Assembly (NCBI GenBank): GCA_020687485.1
Contig: JAJEQR010000029.1
Span: 1-48,586 of the forward strand
Length of the DNA stretch: 48,586 bases
Direction of reading: 5' to 3'
From: Hominifimenecus microfluidus
GTDB lineage: Bacteria > Bacillota > Clostridia > Lachnospirales > Lachnospiraceae
Positions 7,081-15,398 of the stretch are shown piece after piece (the first letter of the stretch is position 1; each line of letters starts with the position of its first letter). The notes beneath the pieces are model-generated. The model made no database searches. It was given only the letters and a program-made list of their open reading frames with translations, and was not told the origin of the DNA. A program made the position numbers and the translations under genes.

Positions 7081-8283
7081 ATGGGAAAGTGTCTGATCAT
7101 CGGCTGCGGCGGTGTTGCCAGTGTAGCCATTCATAAATGCTGTCAGAACAGCGATGTATTTACGGAGATCTGTATTGCCAGCCGCACGAAAGCGAAGTGC
7201 GACGCGCTGCAGGAGAAACTGGAGAAGACGACCTCTACGAAGATTACGACAGAGCAGGTCAATGCGGATCATGTGGATGAGCTGATCGCTCTGATTGAGA
7301 AGGTACAGCCGGATGTAGTACTGAATCTGGCACTTCCCTATCAGGATCTTACGATCATGGATGCCTGTCTGGCGACGAAGACTCCCTATGTGGATACCGC
7401 AAACTATGAGCCGGAGGATACGGCGAAGTTCGAGTACAAGTGGCAGTGGGCCTACAATGATCGCTATAAGGAAGCGGGAATCACCGCACTTCTCGGCAGC
7501 GGCTTCGATCCCGGCGTAACAGGCGTATTCTCTGCGTATGCGCTGAAGCACTATTTTGACGAGATTAATTATATCGATATCCTGGACTGCAATGCCGGCG
7601 ATCATGGCTATCCCTTCGCAACGAATTTTAATCCGGAGATTAACATCCGCGAGGTCAGCGCGAACGGTTCCTACTGGGAGGATGGTCACTGGGTAGAGAC
7701 GAAGCCCATGGAGATCAAGAGAGTCTATAACTTCCCGGAGATCGGCGAGAAGGATATGTACCTTCTGCATCATGAGGAACTGGAATCCCTGGCGATCAAT
7801 ATTCCAGGCATTAAGAGAATCCGTTTCTTCATGACGTTCGGTCAGAGCTATCTGACACATTTGAAATGTCTGGAGAATGTCGGCATGACCAGCATTGAGC
7901 CGATCATGTACGAGGGAAAGGAGATCGTACCGCTGCAGTTCCTGAAGGCAGTTCTGCCGGATCCGGCCAGCCTCGGCCCCCGCACGAAGGGCAAGACGAA
8001 TATCGGCTGCATCTTCATCGGAAAGAAGAATGGTGAAGAAAAGAAGCTGTACATTTATAATACCTGCGACCATGAGGAATGCTATAAGGAGGTCGGAAGT
8101 CAGGCAGTGGCTTATACGACCGGCGTGCCTGCCATGATCGGCGCGATGATGATTCTGAACGGAACCTGGAAGAAGCCGGGCGTTCACAATATCGAAGAGT
8201 TTGATCCGGACCCCTTCATGGATGCGCTGAACCGTTTCGGCCTTCCCTGGAAGATCAGTGAGAATCCGGATCTGGTGGAGTAA
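7081..8283 (+). CDS. Carboxy(nor)spermidine dehydrogenase, saccharopine-dehydrogenase family
   Basis: This enzyme would condense aspartate semialdehyde with putrescine (or diaminopropane) and reduce the product with NADPH to carboxyspermidine (or carboxynorspermidine). The 400 residues begin with a Rossmann motif, LIIGCGGVASVAIHKC, followed by TTEQVNADHVDE and VLNLALPYQDL. The body ends in VGSQAVAYTTGVPAMIGAMM, typical of saccharopine-dehydrogenase-like proteins. It starts 2 bases after the GNAT stop behind AAGGAGG and is 6 bases ahead of nspC, the enzyme for the next step. This pairing is the main evidence for the substrate. True lysine-forming saccharopine dehydrogenase is less likely because dapL is present elsewhere in the window. 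Confidence 0.9.
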   Translation: MGKCLIIGCGGVASVAIHKCCQNSDVFTEICIASRTKAKCDALQEKLEKTTSTKITTEQVNADHVDELIALIEKVQPDVVLNLALPYQDLTIMDACLATKTPYVDTANYEPEDTAKFEYKWQWAYNDRYKEAGITALLGSGFDPGVTGVFSAYALKHYFDEINYIDILDCNAGDHGYPFATNFNPEINIREVSANGSYWEDGHWVETKPMEIKRVYNFPEIGEKDMYLLHHEELESLAINIPGIKRIRFFMTFGQSYLTHLKCLENVGMTSIEPIMYEGKEIVPLQFLKAVLPDPASLGPRTKGKTNIGCIFIGKKNGEEKKLYIYNTCDHEECYKEVGSQAVAYTTGVPAMIGAMMILNGTWKKPGVHNIEEFDPDPFMDALNRFGLPWKISENPDLVE

Positions 8284-8289
8284 TCCGGG

Positions 8290-9429
8290 ATGAAGTGGGA
8301 AAAACTGCGGACGCCCTGCTACGTGGTGGATGAGGAGCGTCTGATTCACAACCTGGAGATCTTAAGGGGCGTGCAGGAGCGTACCGGCTGTAAGATTCTG
8401 CTGGCGCAGAAGGCATTCTCGTTCTTTTATGCGTATCCGCTGATCCGGAAGTATCTGGCGGGAACTACCGCCAGCGGGCTCTATGAAGCGCGGCTTGGAG
8501 CGGAGGAGATGGGCGGAGAGACGCATGTGTTCTCGGCGGCCTACCGCGAAGAGGATATGGATGAGCTGGTCTCTCTGTGCGGGCATATCGTATTCAATTC
8601 TTTCGCGCAGCTGGAGAAATTCGGTCCGAAGGCAGTCGCAGCCGGTGTCTCTGTCGGCCTGCGCGTGAATCCGCAGTGCTCGACGCAGGAGGGGCATGCG
8701 ATCTATGATCCGTGTGCGCCCGGATCGCGCCTTGGCATCACAGCGGATCAGTTCGACAGCGAGCAGGCGCGCCGCCTGCTGCCGTTGGTATCCGGCCTGC
8801 ATTTTCATACGCTCTGCGAGCAGAATTCGGATGATTTGGAGAAGACACTGGACGCCGTGGAGGAGCGTTTCGCGAAGTGGCTGCCGCAGATGAAGTGGAT
8901 TAACTTCGGCGGTGGGCATCACATTACGCGGACAGATTATGATGTGCCCTGCCTGGAGCGCTGTATCCGGCGGATGCAGGAACACTGGGGCGCACAGATC
9001 TATCTGGAGCCGGGAGAAGCCGTGGCATTAAATGCTGGATTCCTGCTGACTTCTGTGCTGGATGTTGTGGAGAATGAGAAGAAGATCGCTATCCTGGATA
9101 CATCGGCGGCCTGCCATATGCCGGACGTCCTGGAGATGCCGTACCGGCCGCCGTTAGCCGGATCCGGTCTGCCGGAGGAGAAGCCGTATACCTATCGCCT
9201 GGGAGGACCGACCTGTCTGGCGGGGGATATCATCGGAGATTATTCCTTTGACGAGCCGCTTGTGCCCGGCAGCCGGCTGACGTTTGAAGATATGGCGATT
9301 TATTCTATGGTAAAGAACAACACCTTTAACGGAATGCCGCTGCCGGATCTGATCTGGAGGGACCGGAGCGGAGAATGCACGCTTGTAAGGCGTTTCGGAT
9401 ACGAGGATTTTAAGACAAGACTTTCATAA
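8290..9429 (+). CDS. nspC: Carboxynorspermidine/carboxyspermidine decarboxylase
   Basis: NspC removes the carboxyl group of carboxyspermidine (or carboxynorspermidine) to give the free triamine, using PLP. The 379-residue fold-type III protein has the PLP lysine at Lys41 in LLAQKAFSFF and HFHTLCEQNSDDL. It also has the glycine-rich NFGGGHHITRTDYD and a C-terminal dimer-site motif, GPTCLAGDIIGDY, that holds the catalytic cysteine. It is 6 bases after the dehydrogenase gene. With that gene it forms the alternative spermidine route that does not need decarboxylated SAM, so this operon carries both routes. Confidence 0.93.
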   Translation: MKWEKLRTPCYVVDEERLIHNLEILRGVQERTGCKILLAQKAFSFFYAYPLIRKYLAGTTASGLYEARLGAEEMGGETHVFSAAYREEDMDELVSLCGHIVFNSFAQLEKFGPKAVAAGVSVGLRVNPQCSTQEGHAIYDPCAPGSRLGITADQFDSEQARRLLPLVSGLHFHTLCEQNSDDLEKTLDAVEERFAKWLPQMKWINFGGGHHITRTDYDVPCLERCIRRMQEHWGAQIYLEPGEAVALNAGFLLTSVLDVVENEKKIAILDTSAACHMPDVLEMPYRPPLAGSGLPEEKPYTYRLGGPTCLAGDIIGDYSFDEPLVPGSRLTFEDMAIYSMVKNNTFNGMPLPDLIWRDRSGECTLVRRFGYEDFKTRLS

Positions 9430-9462
9430 GCTGCGCCTGCAGCAGAAAAGGGGGATTACCCT

Positions 9463-10398
9463 ATGAAGAAGGATTTTTATTTTTCATCGGCGGACGGTCA
9501 TTCCAGAGCGCACGGGATTCTGTGGATGCCGGACGGAGAGATCCGCGGTGTTCTGCAGCTGATTCACGGCATGGTGGAGTATATTGATCGCTATGATGAA
9601 TTTGCCGCATATATGAACAGGCAGGGCTTTGTTGTGATCGGTCACGATCATCTGGGGCACGGAGCGACAGCCGCCTCGAAGGAGGATTTCGGATACTTCG
9701 GAGAGGAGAACGGCATGCTGTATCTCCTGAAGGATATCTACTATGTCTCCCGGCTTGCGAAGCGCAAGGCGGAGGAGTGGAAGGTTCCGTTCTTTATCCT
9801 GGGGCACAGTATGGGTTCCCTGCTTCTTCGCCGCTATATTACGATCTGGGGCGATGTCCCGGATGGCGTGATTCTGATGGGGACGGCGCAGTATCCGTCC
9901 TGGATGGCGAAGCTGGGAAGCCTTCTCGCCTGTGGTATTGATGAGGTGAAGGGGGCGGATTACCGCAGCAAGCTGCTGTACGCGCTTACCAACGGAAGCT
10001 ATGAGATGAAGTTCGGGAATAAGAAGAGGCCCGGCTCCTGGCTGACGAGAGATGAGGCGAAGGCGGAGGCTTACGAGGAACATGAGTGGTGCGGTTTCCG
10101 CTTTACGGCGTCGGCGTATCACGAACTGTTCCGTCTGATGAAGGATCTGGCCGACCAGAAAGATTTCGACAAAATTCCAAGAAATCTTCCGGTGTTGATG
10201 CTCTCCGGTATGGAGGACCCGGTCGGAGGCTTCACGAAAGGCGTACTGGAAGTCTATAATGTGTTCACTGCGATGGGAATGGAGGACGTCGATATCCGTT
10301 TCTACCTGGATGACCGGCATGAGCTCTTAAATGAGCTAGACCGGGCGTTGGTTTTTGACGATATTCGCGATTGGCTGGAGCTTCACATGGAAGTATAA
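9463..10398 (+). CDS. Alpha/beta hydrolase, monoacylglycerol-lipase-like
   Basis: A 311-residue cytoplasmic serine hydrolase. The nucleophile elbow is GHSMGS with Ser116. The oxyanion region is VLQLIHGMVEYIDRYDEFA, and HDHLGHG follows. The acid and base fit the GMEDPVGG and LDDRHELLNE segments near the C-terminus. This is the layout of lysophospholipase/monoacylglycerol lipase proteins. The true substrate is unknown. It is the last gene before the terminator at 10450 and so the likely end of the polyamine transcript. The start ATG 9463 follows AAAGGGGGATTACCCT. Confidence 0.88.
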   Translation: MKKDFYFSSADGHSRAHGILWMPDGEIRGVLQLIHGMVEYIDRYDEFAAYMNRQGFVVIGHDHLGHGATAASKEDFGYFGEENGMLYLLKDIYYVSRLAKRKAEEWKVPFFILGHSMGSLLLRRYITIWGDVPDGVILMGTAQYPSWMAKLGSLLACGIDEVKGADYRSKLLYALTNGSYEMKFGNKKRPGSWLTRDEAKAEAYEEHEWCGFRFTASAYHELFRLMKDLADQKDFDKIPRNLPVLMLSGMEDPVGGFTKGVLEVYNVFTAMGMEDVDIRFYLDDRHELLNELDRALVFDDIRDWLELHMEV

Positions 10399-10401
10399 GG
10401 C

Positions 10402-10430
10402 TTGCGCCGGAACAAAAACTGCGTTATACT
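10402..10430 (+). promoter_or_regulatory. Promoter of dgt-dnaG-rpoD
   Basis: TTGCGC (10402-10407), a 17-base spacer and TATACT (10425-10430). It begins just 3 bases after the hydrolase stop and directs transcription through the hairpin at 10450-10478 into dgt. Confidence 0.6.
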
Positions 10431-10449
10431 GAAAGTAGCGAAGCACGAC

Positions 10450-10478
10450 AAAAGCGGAGTGGATTCACTCCGCTTTTT
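10450..10478 (+). terminator. Intrinsic terminator between the polyamine operon and dgt
   Basis: Perfect 12-bp stem AAAAGCGGAGTG / CACTCCGCTTTT with a GATT loop and a short T run. It closes the polyamine operon. It lies only about 13 bases after the predicted start of the dgt transcript, so it may also limit dgt-dnaG-rpoD expression. Confidence 0.8.
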
Positions 10479-10506
10479 CTATAAGAATATGCAGGAGGGA
10501 CCGAAG

Positions 10507-11523
10507 ATGAACCGGACAATACGGGAAGAGCTGGAACAGTATGAGCAGGATTATCTGAGTCCTTACGCGTCGAAGAGCGCCGAAACCCGCGGACGCGACC
10601 GCGAGGAGCCGGCCTGTGATATCCGGCCGGCCTATCAGCGCGACCGCGACAGGATTCTTCATTGCAAGTCATTTCGGCGTCTGAAGCATAAGACGCAGGT
10701 ATTCCTTTCTCCGGCGGGTGATCATTACCGCACCCGGCTGACGCATACGCTGGAGGTTTCGCAGATTGCCCGCACGATTGCGAAAGCGCTGCGGATGAAC
10801 GAGGATCTGACGGAAGCGATCGCACTGGGGCATGACCTGGGGCATACGCCATTCGGCCATACCGGTGAAGACATTCTGAATCAGATCTGTGAGGAAGGCT
10901 TCTTCCATTACGAGCAGAGCATCCGCGTGGTAGAGAAGCTGGAGAAGGGCGGACAGGGGCTGAACCTGACCTGGGAGGTCCGGGACGGTATCCGCAATCA
11001 CAGAACCAGCGGCCATCCGTCTACGATGGAAGGGAAGATTGTGCGCCTATCCGACAAGATCGCGTATATCAATCATGATATTGACGACGCGATCCGGGCG
11101 GGAATTCTGACGGAGGCGATGCTGCCGCAGGAATATACGTCAGTGCTGGGGCATTCGGTTCGCGAGCGCTTGAATACACTGATCCACAGTATTATCGATT
11201 CCAGCCGGAATCAGCCGGATATTCTGATGGATGATGATATCGAGACGGCCATGCAGGGACTCCGGAGTTTTATGTTCAGCAATGTTTATCAGGATAGTGC
11301 GGCGAAATCCGAGGAACACAAGGCGAAGGAAGTCGTGCGTCAGCTCTATACCTATTATCTGGAACACACCGGAGAGCTGCCGGAGGAATACCTGAATATG
11401 GTATGGATTGATCATGAGAGCCTGCCGCGCGTGGTGTGCGACTATGTAGCAGGCATGACAGACGACTATGCGATCCATTGCTTCCAGGAGATCTACATAC
11501 CGAAATTCTGGCAGTTGATGTGA
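10507..11523 (+). CDS. dgt: Deoxyguanosinetriphosphate triphosphohydrolase-like HD protein
   Basis: Dgt-type HD-domain enzymes hydrolyse dNTPs to deoxynucleosides and triphosphate. The 338-residue protein has the metal ligands in RLTHTLEVSQIA and LGHDLGHTPFGHTGE, then RNHRTSG and DKIAYINHDIDDA typical of the family. The start was set at ATG 10507 behind CAGGAGGGA. The frame continues to 10402, but that part overlaps the promoter and terminator. Gene order dgt-dnaG-rpoD is a common clostridial form of the macromolecular-synthesis operon. It ends with TGA at 11521-11523, which touches a palindromic element. Confidence 0.93.
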   Translation: MNRTIREELEQYEQDYLSPYASKSAETRGRDREEPACDIRPAYQRDRDRILHCKSFRRLKHKTQVFLSPAGDHYRTRLTHTLEVSQIARTIAKALRMNEDLTEAIALGHDLGHTPFGHTGEDILNQICEEGFFHYEQSIRVVEKLEKGGQGLNLTWEVRDGIRNHRTSGHPSTMEGKIVRLSDKIAYINHDIDDAIRAGILTEAMLPQEYTSVLGHSVRERLNTLIHSIIDSSRNQPDILMDDDIETAMQGLRSFMFSNVYQDSAAKSEEHKAKEVVRQLYTYYLEHTGELPEEYLNMVWIDHESLPRVVCDYVAGMTDDYAIHCFQEIYIPKFWQLM

Positions 11524-11627
11524 CAATTCAGAGCCATGCGGATTTTTCTGAATATACAAATCATGCTTGCATGAATGGGAACATTCGGAAAAATCCATAT
11601 AGAATCGAGCTGAGGGCTCGGAATTGT
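11523..11627 (+). repeat. Dispersed palindromic element, family B, copy 1
   Basis: A 105-base imperfect palindrome between dgt and dnaG. ACAATTC.GAGCC at the left end pairs with GGCTC.GAATTGT at the right end. Inside, GGATTTTTC.GAAT pairs with ATTCGGAAAAATCC, and the centre is CATGC-TT-GCATG. A second copy at 36370-36509 shares both termini, TGCGGATTT, ATGCTTGCAT, ATCCATAT and GAATCGAGC. As RNA it would form one long hairpin inside the dgt-dnaG-rpoD message. Confidence 0.7.
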
Positions 11628-11655
11628 TTCTGGTAATGTTAAAAAGGGGGATGAC

Positions 11656-13434
11656 ATGTATTACCCGGATGAAGTGATTGAGGAAGTGCGCACGAAAAAT
11701 GATATTGTCTCCGTGATTTCCCAGTATGTGCGCCTGACAAAAAGAGGAGGCAATTATTTCGGCGTGTGTCCCTTCCATAATGAGAAGACGCCGTCCTTCT
11801 CCGTATCGCCGGGTAAGCAGATGTATTACTGCTTCGGCTGCGGAGCAGGGGGGAATGTACTGACCTTCGTGATGCAGTACGAGAACTATACATTCACGGA
11901 GGCCATGCAGAATCTGGCGGAGCGGGCGGGGATTACGCTGCCGCAGGCGGAAGAGACAGAAGAACAGAAGCGGCAGGCAGATCTTCGGATGCGTCTGTTG
12001 GAAGTGAACAAGATGGCTGCCCGCTACTATTATTACCAGCTGCGGACGCCGGCGGGAATGCACGCGATGGAATATCTGAAGAACCGGAACCTGAGCGATG
12101 AGACGATGCAGAAGTTCGGGCTCGGCTATTCACTGATGTATTCAGACGCGCTGTACCGTTACCTGAAGCAGAAGGGTTACTCCGATGAGATCCTGGATCA
12201 GAGCGGTCTGGTGAAGATTGACGAGCGCGGCCCCAGGGATCGTTTCTGGAACCGTGCTATGTTCCCGATCATGGATGTGAACAGCCGGGTCATCGGGTTC
12301 GGCGGCCGTGTCATGGGCGAGGGAGAGCCGAAGTATCTGAATTCTCCGGAGACGAAGCTTTTCGATAAGAGCCGGAATCTGTATGGGCTGAATCTGGCGC
12401 GCACCAGCCGCCGCCCGTATTTTCTGCTGTGTGAAGGCTATATGGATGTCATTGCTCTGCATCAGGCGGGCTTTGATTGTGCGGTTGCTTCTCTTGGCAC
12501 TTCGTTTACGCCGGGACACGCGCTGCTCATCAAGCGCTATGTGACAGAAGTGATTATCACGTATGACAGCGACGGCGCCGGACAGAAGGCTGCGCTCCGG
12601 GCGATTCCGATTCTGAAGAACGCCGGACTTTCCGTGCGTGTGCTGAACATGAAGCCGTACAAGGACCCGGATGAATTCATCTGCGCGCTCGGCGCGGAAG
12701 AGTACCAGAAGAGAATTGATGCGGCGATCAATTCTTTCCTCTTCGAGACGGATACGATCCGGATGCGCTATGATTTCTCCAACCCGGAGAAGAAGACGGA
12801 ATTTCATCGGGAGGTGGCCGCTCGTCTGACGGAGTTCACCGACGAGTTGGAACGGGATAATTATATGGAGGCGGTAGCCGCCCGTCATCAGATCCCGCTG
12901 TCGGCGCTTCGGGAGATGGTGAACCGCATGGGAGGCCGCCGGATTGTTACCGAGACGGAGGCGGAGGAGCAATCGGAAGCGAGAGAGCTTCGATCGAAGA
13001 GAAAGAAGGAGAAGGACGAGGGACTCCGCGGAGATCAGCGTCTGCTCCTTAACTTTATTACCTCGCATCCGGAGCGGTCGCACAGCCTGCGGAAGCTTCT
13101 CAGTGTGGAGTGCTATACGGACGGTGTCTATCACCAGATTGCGGAGATGGTCTATGCCGATCTGGACGCGGGACGGGCGCCGGAACCGGCGGCTGTGATG
13201 AACCGCTTCCTGGATGAGGAGGAAGAGCGTAACCAGGTAGCGGCTGTATTTAACACCAGCTTGTCTTCAGACTATACGGAAGAAGAACAGGAAAAAATAT
13301 TGGCAGAGGCGGCTCGCAGGGTAAAGCGCAGCTACCTGGACCAGATGGTCCGGAAGGAGACCGATCCGGTGAAGCTGCAACAGATTATCATGGAAAGGGC
13401 GAAGCTGGAGTCTCTGCATATTTTCCTCGATTAA
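11656..13434 (+). CDS. dnaG: DNA primase
   Basis: DnaG makes RNA primers at replication forks. The 592-residue protein has the three expected parts. The N-terminal CHC2 zinc finger (VCPFHNEKTPSF through YYCFGCGAGG) spans about residues 37-65. The TOPRIM core has EGYMDVIALHQAG and TYDSDGAGQKAALRA (about 255-315). The C-terminal helicase-binding region begins after a charged linker rich in Glu/Arg/Lys (about 435-460). The start is ATG 11656 behind AAAAAGGGGG. It lies between dgt and rpoD and is separated from dgt by the family B palindrome. Confidence 0.97.
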   Translation: MYYPDEVIEEVRTKNDIVSVISQYVRLTKRGGNYFGVCPFHNEKTPSFSVSPGKQMYYCFGCGAGGNVLTFVMQYENYTFTEAMQNLAERAGITLPQAEETEEQKRQADLRMRLLEVNKMAARYYYYQLRTPAGMHAMEYLKNRNLSDETMQKFGLGYSLMYSDALYRYLKQKGYSDEILDQSGLVKIDERGPRDRFWNRAMFPIMDVNSRVIGFGGRVMGEGEPKYLNSPETKLFDKSRNLYGLNLARTSRRPYFLLCEGYMDVIALHQAGFDCAVASLGTSFTPGHALLIKRYVTEVIITYDSDGAGQKAALRAIPILKNAGLSVRVLNMKPYKDPDEFICALGAEEYQKRIDAAINSFLFETDTIRMRYDFSNPEKKTEFHREVAARLTEFTDELERDNYMEAVAARHQIPLSALREMVNRMGGRRIVTETEAEEQSEARELRSKRKKEKDEGLRGDQRLLLNFITSHPERSHSLRKLLSVECYTDGVYHQIAEMVYADLDAGRAPEPAAVMNRFLDEEEERNQVAAVFNTSLSSDYTEEEQEKILAEAARRVKRSYLDQMVRKETDPVKLQQIIMERAKLESLHIFLD

Positions 13435-13472
13435 GGCAAGAATAGGAATAATCGATGGAAGGTTGGTAAGAG

Positions 13473-14504
13473 ATGGAAGTGTGCACGAATCTGGATAGAA
13501 AGGTCACCCGCCTGACGGCGGAAGCAGACCGGAACGGGAACTGCCTGGAGTATGATCTCCTCCTGAAGATTCTGGGAGAGGACGCCGATGCCGGAGAATA
13601 CGAGAAGGCGCTGGAGATCCTGGAAGAAAGGAAGATCCGTCTGGTGGATTCTGTGGACACGAAGGAAGAGGACGGGATTCTGTCAGATGATCCCGTGAAA
13701 ATGTATCTGAAAGAAATCGGTCATGTCGTCCTGCTAGACCGGGAGCGGGAGACGGAGCTTGCCCGGAGGATCGCGGAGGGCGATCGGACGGCGAAAAAAG
13801 AACTGGCGGAAGCCAATCTCCGCCTGGTAGTCAGCGTGGCCAAGCGATATATGGGGCATGGCATGCCCTTACTGGATCTCATCCAGGAGGGCAATCTGGG
13901 GCTGATTAAAGCGGTGGAGAAGTTTGATTACCGAAAGGGCTTTAAGTTCAGCACGTATGCGACCTGGTGGATTCGTCAGGCGATCACGAGAGCGATCGCG
14001 GATCAGGGGCGGACCATCCGTATCCCGGTGCATATGGTGGAGACGATCAACCGGCTGGTGCGGACTTCGCGCAGCATGGTGCAGGAACTGGGACGCGAGC
14101 CCACGGCGAATGAGCTGGCAGAGCGCATGGAGCTGCCGCCGGAGCGAATCAGCGAGATCTGGAAGCTTATGCAGGATCCGGTGTCTCTGTCCTCTCCAGT
14201 CGGCGACGAAGAGGAGAGTCGTCTGGGCGATTTTATCGAAGATTCTCATGTAGAAGTTCCGTTGGAAGCGGCGACGGATACGCTGATGCGGGAGCAGCTC
14301 GAAGAGGTCATGGCGACGCTGACTGACCGGGAGCAGCAGGTGATCCGTATGCGTTTCGGCCTGGAGGACGGGCATCCGCGCACACTGGAGGAGGTGGGCA
14401 GAGAGTTTCATGTCACAAGAGAGCGTATCCGCCAGATCGAATCCAAAGCATTGCGGAAGCTGCGCCATCCCAGCCGGAGCAGGAAGCTGAGAGACTACTT
14501 ATAA
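13473..14504 (+). CDS. rpoD: Primary RNA polymerase sigma factor (sigma-A)
   Basis: This is the housekeeping sigma factor. It is 343 residues long, short as in other Firmicutes, with a brief region 1.1 (about 1-60). Region 2 has [40 protein letters not shown] and [12 protein letters not shown]. Region 3 is visible as [16 protein letters not shown]. Region 4 is [16 protein letters not shown] followed by the helix-turn-helix [18 protein letters not shown]. It follows dnaG by 38 bases. The promoters read in this window (TTGACA/TATAAT-like, 17-base spacing) fit this sigma factor. Confidence 0.97.
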   Translation: MEVCTNLDRKVTRLTAEADRNGNCLEYDLLLKILGEDADAGEYEKALEILEERKIRLVDSVDTKEEDGILSDDPVKMYLKEIGHVVLLDRERETELARRIAEGDRTAKKELAEANLRLVVSVAKRYMGHGMPLLDLIQEGNLGLIKAVEKFDYRKGFKFSTYATWWIRQAITRAIADQGRTIRIPVHMVETINRLVRTSRSMVQELGREPTANELAERMELPPERISEIWKLMQDPVSLSSPVGDEEESRLGDFIEDSHVEVPLEAATDTLMREQLEEVMATLTDREQQVIRMRFGLEDGHPRTLEEVGREFHVTRERIRQIESKALRKLRHPSRSRKLRDYL

Positions 14505-14563
14505 AAACGAATAAAGAATTTGCATAGACGATTCTTATAAACGAAAGCAGAAAGGTCAACTTT

Positions 14564-15286
14564 ATGGACTTATCAAAACGTTTACAGACAATCATCTCCC
14601 TGGTAGAACCGGGAGAAATGATCGCAGATATCGGAACGGACCATGGCTATGTTCCGATTGCATTGGTGCGCAGAGGGATTTGCCGCAAAGGCTTGGCGAT
14701 GGATGTCGGGAACGGCCCGTTGGAACGTGCCAGAGAGCATATTCATGCACATTCCATGGAGAATGTGATCGAAACAAGGCTCAGCGATGGACTTCATATG
14801 CTGCAGCCGGGGGAAGCCGACCGCATCGTGATCGCCGGAATGGGTGGACCGCTGATGCAGCGCATCCTGGAAGAAGGGGAAGCCACCGCGCGCGCTGCCG
14901 GGCAGCTTATTCTCTCTCCACAGTCCGGGCTGCGGGAATTCCGGCGCTTTCTGACGGAGAATCACTATTATATTCAGAATGAGGCGATGCTCCGGGAGGA
15001 TGGCAAGGATTACACCATTCTGATTGTTCATGATGGAGAGCCGGAAGTCTATGACGAATCCGATTACACATATGGAAAGCGGATTCGTGAGGAAGATATT
15101 CCTGTGAAGATAGACTACCTGAAACGTGAGATTGCTTTGCGCGAAAGTCTTCTAGATAAGTTGCATGCGAAGAACACCGAAAAGGCGGCGATCCGCAGAG
15201 AGGAGCTGACCGGGGAGCTTCGGCTTGCTCAGACTGCCCACAGCCAGCTTCTTGCCAGTGAAATTGAAGAAAATGGTAAAAAATAG
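14564..15286 (+). CDS. trmK: tRNA (adenine(22)-N(1))-methyltransferase
   Basis: TrmK methylates A22 of certain tRNAs using SAM. The 240-residue protein has the Rossmann SAM motif MIADIGTDHGYVPIALVRRG (about 19-38), VIAGMGGPLMQRIL as the catalytic-loop region, and LSPQSGLREFRRFL. A helical coiled-coil-like C-terminal part follows from about residue 185, as in Bacillus TrmK. It is 59 bases after rpoD; trmK is often found next to the dnaG-rpoD genes in Firmicutes. Start ATG 14564, ribosome binding site GAAAGG. Confidence 0.9.
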   Translation: MDLSKRLQTIISLVEPGEMIADIGTDHGYVPIALVRRGICRKGLAMDVGNGPLERAREHIHAHSMENVIETRLSDGLHMLQPGEADRIVIAGMGGPLMQRILEEGEATARAAGQLILSPQSGLREFRRFLTENHYYIQNEAMLREDGKDYTILIVHDGEPEVYDESDYTYGKRIREEDIPVKIDYLKREIALRESLLDKLHAKNTEKAAIRREELTGELRLAQTAHSQLLASEIEENGKK

Positions 15287-15347
15287 AAACATAAAAATAG
15301 TAACAGAAGCGCAGTAGAAGAATAGAAACATAAAAACAGTGACAGAA
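15282..15347 (+). repeat. Two imperfect 27-bp direct repeats in an A-rich spacer
   Basis: Copies at 15282-15308 and 15321-15347 both begin AATAGAAACATAAAAA and end ACAGAA, with 25 of 27 bases equal and a 39-base period. They overlap the trmK stop and lead into a purine-rich tract before the nucleoside kinase gene. They are probably slippage products of a G/A-rich leader. Confidence 0.7.
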
Positions 15348-15398
15348 AAAGCGAAAACAGAGAATAAAGAAAAAAGAAAAGAAGAGGAGGAACAGAGT

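Noticed and set aside
7051-8349. 432-codon minus-strand open frame across the carboxyspermidine dehydrogenase gene
   Set aside because: Same antisense artefact. The plus-strand gene has a full-length recognisable fold, ribosome binding site and operon spacing.
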